A stretch of DNA of 12,749 nt from an uncultured Bacteroidales bacterium (lineage in GTDB: Bacteria; Bacteroidota; Bacteroidia; Bacteroidales; Paludibacteraceae): positions 1 to 12,749 of the forward strand of contig CAMOMF010000050.1 of assembly GCA_946619625.1 (NCBI GenBank), read 5' to 3'. The first letter of the stretch is position 1. Each line of letters begins with the position of its first letter. The position numbers were made by a program, and so were the translations under genes. The notes under the pieces are model-generated. The model made no database searches, was not told where the DNA came from, and was given only the letters and a program-made list of their open reading frames with translations. Shown one piece after another: positions 7,138-12,749 of the stretch.

Positions 7138-9780
7138 ATGAATAAAAAAGCACTTTCAATCTTCATTACATTGTTGGCGTGCACACTTTCTGCATTTGCT
7201 GCCAAAAGTGAACGGACACTGACCAACGTGCTGCAAGAACTGCGGGCCGAGTTGTTAGACTCGTACTTGCAACGAACGGAGGCACAACTTCTGTTTCACG
7301 AAGACTACAACAAACAGCACCAACGGATGATTGATGTCATCACGGAAACAAATGAATTGTCCCTACTCCTCTACACACAAGAGCAGGGACGCACCTTCGA
7401 CATGGCCTATGCCCTCAAGAAGGTCACTTCGGGATACAATGATTTCAACAAGGGACGCAGGCCATACGACCAGATAATCAACGGTCTGACGTTCGAGATT
7501 GACCGATATGCCCGTCTTATTGAGGCTTTGCGCCGACTCCCGCCCGAGATGAAACAGATTCAAATGGAGATTGTCCCCGACAGCCTTCTCTACCGGAACG
7601 ACTCGCTTGACCTGCACATTTCCACCGCATCATCTTCTCTCGAAAAAGAGATTATACAGATTGCCATCAAGGACAGCGCCTCCGCACCTTTTGTATTAGA
7701 TGCCGCCGGTGAAGAGTACCGCGACTCGTGTATTCTGTACGCCTCCGAACTGCTGAAAATGTACGCCGGTCACCGCGACTCTGTCATCAATGACAGCACT
7801 CACTACCAAGAGGCGTACCTCCGCACAAAAGAGGCCTACGACTATGCAGAGAATCTGTACAACGAACTCAGCAACTATATCTATGATAACGGGCAGAAAT
7901 CAATGATTTACATCCTTGCTGATTTTAATAATTACTGGGACAAAATAAAGCGCGACCTCAAGGATATTTACGACTACGACGGGCTTAAACAAGCCGTTGA
8001 AGATGACCCTGAATACTACAATACCATCACGGGACGAACAGAAAAGGCATACTTGGTCATTGCCTGTGCGATTCAACTCGGCACCCTCTTTGTGGTATGG
8101 ATTATCATGTCCGTTATTTGCTGGCTGCTCTGCCGGTTTACCAACCTGAAGAAATACATCCGCCCCAAGGCGTTGCCAACGTTCTCTGTATTGGTGGGAA
8201 CCGTTTTGTATTTTCTCCTTTTCGGATATTTCTGGGAGGGAAGTGAGTATGTCCGTGCCGGTATCAAGAACATCAACACGCTGCTTTGGTTGCTTATCGC
8301 CCTATCCGGTTCGTTATTGCTGCGTGTTCGCTCGCGACAGATAAGCCATAGTGCAAGCCTGTACTTGCCGACATTCTTTGCAGCAGTATTTGTCATTGTG
8401 TGCCGCAACACTTTTATTCCGGATAACCTGTTGGCACTCATTTTCCCGCCAATGTTGCTTATTGCTGCACTGTTGCAACTATCCGTTTGCCTTGTCGAGC
8501 ACAACAAAGCCACACACATCGACAGCATATTGGGATGGGTGTCCTTGGCGATTTATGTAATATCGTTTGTCTATTCGTTCTTCGGATACACTTTCTCTAC
8601 ACTGATTTTCCTCGTTTGGTGGTATTTCATGCTCGCAGCCCTACTGAGCACCCTTTGTGTCTCCGACCTGATGGAGCGTTACAAAGAGAAATGGTTGGAC
8701 CAGCGGGTGGCAGCAATGCGCAAACGCATCACCTATGCACCCGGCAACGATGGCGAAACACTGCTCTTCGGTGCCACTTGGTTCTACGATCTTATCAAGC
8801 AGGTCATTATACCGGCCTTGCTGTTTCTCTCGCTGCCTTGGAGTATTCAAATGGCGTTGGACATGTTCGACATGACCGACCTGTACGCTCAGTTCTTCCA
8901 TAAGCCCCTCTTCCATCTGACGGACGATGCCACAGGAGAATTATCCATGAAAATAACGGGTATCAGCCTGGTTTATTTAGGCATACTATTCTACGTGATG
9001 AAGTACATCAGCCGCCTCATTCATGCTGTTTGGCAGTACGCACGTTATACAACTTTCATGCGTAAACATAATCGTACCACTATTCGCGCCAACGAAATCA
9101 ACCTATCACTCGGAAACAGCATCATCAGTGTACTCGTTTGGTTTTTTTACACCGCTATTGTCGTGGAAGAATTGAATGTACCCACCGGCTCGCTCGGTCT
9201 CATTGCAGGCGGCCTCTCCGCCGGTATCGGTATTGCCCTGAAAGATATCCTCAACAACTTCATTTACGGTATCCAACTCATGGGCGGACGTCTCCGCGTC
9301 GGAGATTGGATTGAGTGCGATGGTGTGCGAGGTAAAGTGGTGGCGATCAACTACCAATGCGTACAGATTGAGACGGTGGACGGCACAGAAATGTCATTCC
9401 TCAACGCCTCGCTCTTTGGTAAGAACTTCAACAACCTTACTCGCAATAACTCCTACGAGTTCACCAAGATTGTCGTTGGCGTCGCCTATGGAACGGATAT
9501 CGAGAAAGTCCGCTCTGTCATCGTTGAAGCCATGCAAAAGATGCGCACCAAAGACCAGTACGGACGCGAAATTGTTGAACCGAGTCAGGGCGTTTACGTG
9601 GTTGTGAACGACATGAGTGACAGTTCTGTGGACATCGCCGTCAAACAATACGTATTGGTAGCGGAACGTATCGGTTACGTGGACCGTTCCAAAGAAGTCA
9701 TTTACAATGCACTTAACGCCGCAGGAATTGCCATTCCGTTCCCACAGTGCGATGTACATCTCATCAAGGATGAAGCGTGA
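7138..9780 (+). CDS. Large MscS-family mechanosensitive ion channel with periplasmic N-terminal domain
   Basis: This 880-residue protein begins with a signal peptide (MNKKALSIFITLLACTLSAF, cleavage likely after AFA; a LLAC lipobox at C15 is a weaker alternative). Residues about 22-295 are a soluble, charged, helical periplasmic region without recognised domains. A series of membrane segments follows from about 303 to 710. The C-terminus is diagnostic of MscS: the Gly/Ala-rich pore helix in GGLSAGIGIALKDILNNFIY (about 691-710), the beta domain with GDWIECDGVRGKVVAIN, and the alpha-beta domain starting near IVVGVAYGTDIEKVR (about 781). The architecture resembles the large MscK/MscM-type channels rather than the 286-residue E. 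coli MscS. Such channels open under hypo-osmotic membrane tension. The gene starts 49 bases after the efflux fusion, with no TAnnTTTG box in the gap, so it is probably in the same operon; a functional link to efflux is not evident. Confidence 0.9.
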   Translation: MNKKALSIFITLLACTLSAFAAKSERTLTNVLQELRAELLDSYLQRTEAQLLFHEDYNKQHQRMIDVITETNELSLLLYTQEQGRTFDMAYALKKVTSGYNDFNKGRRPYDQIINGLTFEIDRYARLIEALRRLPPEMKQIQMEIVPDSLLYRNDSLDLHISTASSSLEKEIIQIAIKDSASAPFVLDAAGEEYRDSCILYASELLKMYAGHRDSVINDSTHYQEAYLRTKEAYDYAENLYNELSNYIYDNGQKSMIYILADFNNYWDKIKRDLKDIYDYDGLKQAVEDDPEYYNTITGRTEKAYLVIACAIQLGTLFVVWIIMSVICWLLCRFTNLKKYIRPKALPTFSVLVGTVLYFLLFGYFWEGSEYVRAGIKNINTLLWLLIALSGSLLLRVRSRQISHSASLYLPTFFAAVFVIVCRNTFIPDNLLALIFPPMLLIAALLQLSVCLVEHNKATHIDSILGWVSLAIYVISFVYSFFGYTFSTLIFLVWWYFMLAALLSTLCVSDLMERYKEKWLDQRVAAMRKRITYAPGNDGETLLFGATWFYDLIKQVIIPALLFLSLPWSIQMALDMFDMTDLYAQFFHKPLFHLTDDATGELSMKITGISLVYLGILFYVMKYISRLIHAVWQYARYTTFMRKHNRTTIRANEINLSLGNSIISVLVWFFYTAIVVEELNVPTGSLGLIAGGLSAGIGIALKDILNNFIYGIQLMGGRLRVGDWIECDGVRGKVVAINYQCVQIETVDGTEMSFLNASLFGKNFNNLTRNNSYEFTKIVVGVAYGTDIEKVRSVIVEAMQKMRTKDQYGREIVEPSQGVYVVVNDMSDSSVDIAVKQYVLVAERIGYVDRSKEVIYNALNAAGIAIPFPQCDVHLIKDEA

Positions 9781-9798
9781 TGTTGCGGTTCAGAACCT

Positions 9799-9844
9799 CA
9801 CAGGCTACTCTTCCACGCGGAACTGTCGCGGAGAGCAGCCTGTG
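9799..9844. repeat. Long imperfect hairpin after the MscS gene
   Basis: The outer arms CACAGGCT (9799-9806) and AGCCTGTG (9837-9844) are exact reverse complements. Inside them CTCT pairs with AGAG and CGCG with CGCG around a GAACTGT loop. No T-run follows on the + strand. It overlaps the end of the AraC-like remnant on the minus strand, so part of the symmetry may come from coding sequence. Confidence 0.5.
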
Positions 9845-9870
9845 GCGCGTTTGAAATAGCGCGAAAAGTG
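9805..9870 (-). pseudogene. C-terminal remnant of an AraC-family transcriptional regulator
   Basis: Read on the minus strand, 9870 down to 9808 encodes HFSR followed by YFKRATGCSPRQFRVEE, then a TAG stop (9807-9805). This is the characteristic end of the second helix-turn-helix of AraC/XylS regulators (F-S-R-x-F-K-x-x-x-G-x-S-P-x-x-F-R). Further upstream in this frame the translation becomes LLLL-KAGKK-like and family resemblance stops at about 9871, so only about 21 codons remain and no start is available. AraC regulators often neighbour efflux operons in Bacteroidales, so a lost regulator is plausible. The match is by eye and short; chance resemblance cannot be fully excluded. Confidence 0.6.
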
Positions 9871-9897
9871 CAAAAGCAGTAACTTTGCACCTTTTTT
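9864..9897 (+). terminator. Intrinsic terminator of the efflux/MscS operon, overlapping the next promoter
   Basis: GTGCAAA (9868-9874) pairs exactly with TTTGCAC (9884-9890) around a 9-base loop. Four A precede the stem and six T (9892-9897) follow it after one C, which extends the helix. This is a good rho-independent terminator shape, 84 bases after the MscS stop. The right arm contains the TTTG of the -7 box of the next operon, so one of the two readings may be the only functional one. Confidence 0.5.
9880..9887 (+). promoter_or_regulatory. -7 promoter box of the exported-protein operon
   Basis: TAACTTTG fits the Bacteroidetes TAnnTTTG consensus and lies 33 bases before the ATG at 9921. 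A TTTG at 9850-9853 is the nearest -33 candidate, but its 26-base spacing is longer than usual, so the -33 element is uncertain. Confidence 0.55.
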
Positions 9898-9920
9898 CAT
9901 TATTTGAAGTATAATTACAC

Positions 9921-10325
9921 ATGAGAAAGGTATTAGTTATATTATTCCTGACAGCCTGTACACATGTTTTGCACGCTGCAGGATACCCGTATTTGGTGTT
10001 CACCAACACCGCCGGAACGACAACAGTGATGCGTGTCCACTCACTCACCATAACCGTCAGCGGCACGGAACTGCAAGTCACCAACGCCGACACTTCTGCC
10101 TCTTTCCTCCTGACAGAGCTCAGCACCATGCAGTTCTCCACCAACGGCGATACCGCCACGGCGTTGTCGAACGTACTGAATGCAGACAAACCGGTAGAAT
10201 TGTACACCCTAACCGGCATGCGGCTCGGCAGGTTCGACAACCTCATTCAGGCTGCTCGCACACTCAGCACCGGCACTTATTTGGTAACAGATGGTACTAA
10301 CACACAAAAAATCGTTGTCAAATGA
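9921..10325 (+). CDS. Small exported protein with T9SS-like C-terminal sorting module
   Basis: This 134-residue protein starts with an export signal (MRKVLVILFLTACTHVLHA). Cleavage after LHA at 19 is likely; LTAC with C13 could alternatively be a lipobox. Residues about 23-75 form a beta-rich module ending in LLTELSTMQFS. A similar module begins the next protein. Residues 91-134 (PVELYTLTGMRLGRF ... GTYLVTDGTNTQKIVVK) match the pattern of type A C-terminal domains that guide proteins through the type IX secretion system in Bacteroidetes: V-x-Y-x-x-x-G, then G-x-Y-x-V, and a basic end K-x-V-x-K. Whether this organism has T9SS is not visible. There is almost no room for a cargo domain, which is odd. 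The stop overlaps the next start by four bases (ATGA), so the two are translationally coupled. Function unknown. Confidence 0.75.
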   Translation: MRKVLVILFLTACTHVLHAAGYPYLVFTNTAGTTTVMRVHSLTITVSGTELQVTNADTSASFLLTELSTMQFSTNGDTATALSNVLNADKPVELYTLTGMRLGRFDNLIQAARTLSTGTYLVTDGTNTQKIVVK

Positions 10326-12322
10326 AACGTTTCTGCCCTATAACTGCCACCTTTGTTTCTTGGTTGGTACTTGGTTCCTTGGTTGGTATTTTGTTCTTTG
10401 TACCCCAAATAGCCACCGCCCAAACGCTCAACATACAGGTCGGCAACATTCTGTATCAGTTCCCTGCGGACCAGGCAGGTGTCATGACCTACTCCAACGG
10501 CACGACCCTCACCGCCATGGGCAAAGTGTTCACACTCAGCGACATCAGTTCCATGTATGTGGACGAAGCGGTGGTTAATGACAGCACGGTTCACGTCCAA
10601 TATAACCACTCCTCGGTCATGATTACCGTTGCCGGCAATATCGCCCGTTACCTGACCATCGCACAATCGGGCGCGCATGTATCTTTCACGCAAAGTGCCG
10701 ACCTCGCAGACGAAATCACCTACTCGCTTTCCGGATCTTCCTCTGACGGCGGGTTCTACATGGCAGGCTCCTACAAGGCAACTGTCGAACTGAACGGACT
10801 CACCCTAACCAACTCGTCCGCAGTCTATTCCGGAGCGGCCGTGCATGTGCAGAATGGTAAACGCATCAAGGTCAAAATCGTCACCGGCACGACAAACACG
10901 CTCACCGATGCCGCTTCGGGCACACAGAAAGGATGTCTATACATCAAGGGACACGCCGAGTTTGCACAGAAAGGGACGCTCAATATCTACGGAAAGCTCA
11001 AACATGGTATCAAAACCGGCGAATACCTCTCGTTCAAGAACGCAACGGTCAACGTCCTCTCGGCGGTTGGCGATGGCATTAACTGCACGCAGTTTTTCCT
11101 CATGGAGAGTGGCGCTATCTCCATCAGCGGCGTAGGCGATGACGGACTACAATGTGATATGGACGACACCACAACCGGCTCTACGGGACAGACTGCTAAC
11201 CACGAGAACGAGGACAGCGGAAACGTGTACCTCAATGGCGGCACGCTCAACATCCAAGTAACCGCAGCCGCTGCAAAAGGTATCAAGGCGGAGGGCGATA
11301 TCTATGCCACCAATGGCACAGTCACTATCAACAATTCCGGCACAGGCATGTGGGACACTACCGATTTGGAAACCAAAGCCGCAGCCGGTCTTTCGTCCGA
11401 CGGCATCATGGTCATCTCCGGCGGCTCCTTCACGCTCAACTCTTCCGGTTCCGGAGGGAAAGGTATTAAATGCGACAGCACACTCCTTATCAGCGACAGT
11501 GCCTCGATTGCCGTCACCACCACCGGCGGATTGTTCTACTCCAACGGCTCTACCACCAACACCAACTATACCGGCAACACCGACCGAATAAACAACAGTT
11601 ACTACTCCTCCCCCAAGGGAATCAAGGCAACCGGCTCCGTAACCATCTCCGGAGGCGATATAACCGTCACCACATCCGGACGCAACGGAGAGGGGATTGA
11701 GAGCAAAAGTACCCTGAACATCAGCGGCGGACAAATCACGGTCAACGCCTACGACGATGCCATCAACTCGGCAAGTCATATGACCATCTCCGGGGGAATG
11801 GTGTATGCCCGTGCCACCAACAACGACGGGATGGACGCTAATGGCAACTGCTACATTCAGGGCGGACTCGTTTATGCCATCTCCGCCTCCAGTCCCGAGG
11901 TGGGTATTGACGCCAACACCGAGGGCGGCTACAAACTCTACGTCTCCGGCGGCACTATCATTGCCATCGGTGGGTTGGAGCGCGGCGCCAGTCTTACGCA
12001 GACTTGTTACTCCGCAGGCTCTTCCTCCGGCAGCACTCGCCCCGGAGGAGGTGGCGGATGGGGATGGGGCGGTAACAGCAGTTCGTGGACGGCGAACACT
12101 TGGTACGCGCTCACCTACGGCACAACCACTATCGCTTTCAAAACGCCTGCAAGCGGAGGCAGTTCATTGGTCGTCTCCGCACCCTCTACTCCCGCCCTCC
12201 AATCCGGGGTAACGGCTTCAGGCACATCCGTCTTTGCCGGCAACGCTTTCTTCCCCGCCACTGCCACCGGCGGCTCGTCTGTCACTCTTTCCGCCTACTC
12301 TTCCGGCGGCGGCAGATGGTAA
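10322..12322 (+). CDS. Exported beta-helix protein of the Cthe_2159 / carbohydrate-binding (DUF4353-like) family
   Basis: This 666-residue protein has a long signal peptide (cleavage likely after ATA at 33). A short beta module (about 35-80, NGTTLTAMGKVFTLSDISSMYVDE) resembles the one in the preceding gene. From about 130 to 565 there are repeated beta-helix rungs with acidic turns: VELNGLTLTNSSAVY, HGIKTGEYLSFKNATVNV, VGDGINC, DDGLQCD, KGIKATGSVTISGGDITV, YDDAINSASHMTISGG and NDGMDANG. This is the pattern of the Cthe_2159 family, whose founding member is a right-handed beta-helix that binds Ca2+ and acidic polysaccharides (family knowledge). The GDG/DDA/NDG turns would be the metal sites. 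A Gly/Trp-rich linker (574-584, GGGGGWGWGG) leads to a last beta domain of about 80 residues. It probably binds carbohydrate at the cell surface or in the periplasm; no catalytic motif was recognised. Confidence 0.85.
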   Translation: MKRFCPITATFVSWLVLGSLVGILFFVPQIATAQTLNIQVGNILYQFPADQAGVMTYSNGTTLTAMGKVFTLSDISSMYVDEAVVNDSTVHVQYNHSSVMITVAGNIARYLTIAQSGAHVSFTQSADLADEITYSLSGSSSDGGFYMAGSYKATVELNGLTLTNSSAVYSGAAVHVQNGKRIKVKIVTGTTNTLTDAASGTQKGCLYIKGHAEFAQKGTLNIYGKLKHGIKTGEYLSFKNATVNVLSAVGDGINCTQFFLMESGAISISGVGDDGLQCDMDDTTTGSTGQTANHENEDSGNVYLNGGTLNIQVTAAAAKGIKAEGDIYATNGTVTINNSGTGMWDTTDLETKAAAGLSSDGIMVISGGSFTLNSSGSGGKGIKCDSTLLISDSASIAVTTTGGLFYSNGSTTNTNYTGNTDRINNSYYSSPKGIKATGSVTISGGDITVTTSGRNGEGIESKSTLNISGGQITVNAYDDAINSASHMTISGGMVYARATNNDGMDANGNCYIQGGLVYAISASSPEVGIDANTEGGYKLYVSGGTIIAIGGLERGASLTQTCYSAGSSSGSTRPGGGGGWGWGGNSSSWTANTWYALTYGTTTIAFKTPASGGSSLVVSAPSTPALQSGVTASGTSVFAGNAFFPATATGGSSVTLSAYSSGGGRW

Positions 12323-12324
12323 AT

Positions 12325-12708
12325 ATGAAACATCTCCTCCTCAGTCTCGCTCTGTTGCTGTCAATGGCAGCCGGTGCGACCCGTTACAAAGGAACACTGC
12401 GTATGGCAAGTGGTTTTACGCTGACGGATGTGACGGTCAGCCTGGATGCCAACGGCGACCTCACTCTTTATCGCGTGAAGTTTGCCCGGATGATGCCCGT
12501 CCGCGTGGATGTGCTTATCCCTCAGGTGACCCTACGTGGCGACAGCCTTTACGCCGATGGCATCGTGCCCACCATGAAGGGCAAACCCAAACAAGACAAA
12601 ATCGTTACGGAACTGACCGGCACCGCCGATGCCCGGACTCTCACGTTCCGTTGCTTTCTCGGCGGCAAACAGATGTTCTACTCCGGGCACAATATACCCC
12701 TCCCTTAG
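12325..12708 (+). CDS. Small exported calycin-like beta-barrel protein
   Basis: This 127-residue protein has a clear signal peptide (MKHLLLSLALLLSMAAGA, cleavage about residue 18). The rest is beta-rich: YKGTLRM..., TDVTVSLDANGDLTLYRVKF, MPVRVDVLIPQVTLRGDSLYADGIV and a final strand set ending GKQMFYSGHNIPLP. The order YxGTL, xVxxxxNGxxTLxxxxF, V-I-P-x-V-x-x-x-G resembles the calycin-like domain common in secreted Bacteroidetes proteins, which usually have no known ligand. The ATG at 12325 is preferred because MKH begins the signal directly. An in-frame ATG at 12316 would add three residues and overlap the upstream gene. The open frame extends still further up to 12085, but that part is only a shadow of the beta-helix gene. 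It is the third gene of the exported-protein operon, 2 bases after the previous stop. Confidence 0.75.
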   Translation: MKHLLLSLALLLSMAAGATRYKGTLRMASGFTLTDVTVSLDANGDLTLYRVKFARMMPVRVDVLIPQVTLRGDSLYADGIVPTMKGKPKQDKIVTELTGTADARTLTFRCFLGGKQMFYSGHNIPLP

Positions 12709-12727
12709 TTGAGTGCAGGAGTGACGT

Positions 12728-12749
12728 TAAATTGACAATTTACAATTGA
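12728..12749. repeat. AT-rich palindrome and short repeat at the window edge
   Basis: TAAATTG (12728-12734) and CAATTTA (12736-12742) are exact reverse complements around one A. The near-identical heptamers ACAATTT (12735-12741) and ACAATTG (12742-12748) then follow each other. It may be the start of a longer AT-rich repeat that continues past the window. No T-run terminator is seen within the 41 bases after the last gene. Confidence 0.5.

Noticed and set aside
9764..10246. 160-codon minus-strand frame across the intergenic region and the small exported gene
   Set aside because: No domain is recognisable and it overlaps a well-supported + strand gene. The AraC-like remnant is in a different minus-strand frame.
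11147..11779. 210-codon minus-strand Gly/Val-rich frame inside the beta-helix gene
   Set aside because: It is the complement of the repetitive Gly/Thr/Ser codons of the beta-helix, with no independent support.
12041..12073. G-rich tract with several GG/GGGG runs, G-quadruplex-like
   Set aside because: It is fully explained by Gly and Trp codons of the linker at residues 575-584 of the beta-helix protein; I see no reason to assign a structural role.
1..12749. CRISPR array, tRNA/rRNA, insertion sequence or integrase
   Set aside because: No regularly spaced repeats with unique spacers, no cloverleaf or rRNA-like sequence and no transposase-like frame were found on either strand.

Overview
The window looks like a chromosomal segment of a Gram-negative Bacteroidales bacterium (Bacteroides/Prevotella-like; the exact genus cannot be read from the sequence). 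The evidence is the promoter style (a TAnnTTTG -7 box at 1388-1395 and another at 9880-9887), weak Shine-Dalgarno signals, tri-partite RND efflux genes with lipoprotein signals, and secreted proteins of types common in Bacteroidetes (a type IX-like C-terminal sorting module, a Cthe_2159-type beta-helix and a calycin-like barrel). All intact genes lie on the + strand.

Region 1 (1-1079) is the 3' part of a Na+/phosphate cotransporter of the NptA/PNaS type with a C-terminal PhoU-like domain. Region 2 (1080-1466) is a non-coding stretch of about 390 bases. It holds a 36-bp-period direct repeat whose units can form hairpins, a 21-base palindrome, four alternating TTTGCA/TGCAAA half-sites and a Bacteroidetes-type promoter.

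Region 3 (1467-9780) is the efflux operon. It has a periplasmic adaptor lipoprotein (start corrected to 1467, downstream of the promoter), then, 3 bases later, one 1511-residue open frame. That frame joins a complete HAE1/AcrB-type RND permease to a complete OprM/NodT-type outer-membrane factor. The outer-membrane part keeps its own hydrophobic segment and lipobox (Cys1072), so the polypeptide could be a 13-TM fusion or a polyprotein matured by signal peptidase II. This is the most unusual object in the window. A large MscS-type mechanosensitive channel follows after 49 bases, probably in the same transcript.

Region 4 (9781-9920) contains what looks like the last about 21 codons of an AraC-family regulator on the minus strand (9805-9870), plus two hairpins. 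The second hairpin looks like an intrinsic terminator for the efflux/MscS operon and also contains the -7 box for the next operon.

Region 5 (9921-12708) is a tightly packed operon for three exported proteins: a 134-aa protein made almost entirely of a small beta module plus a T9SS-like sorting module, a 666-aa beta-helix protein (4-base start/stop overlap) and a 127-aa calycin-like protein. The last 40 bases hold a short AT-rich palindrome or repeat. No rRNA, tRNA, CRISPR, transposase or integrase was seen.
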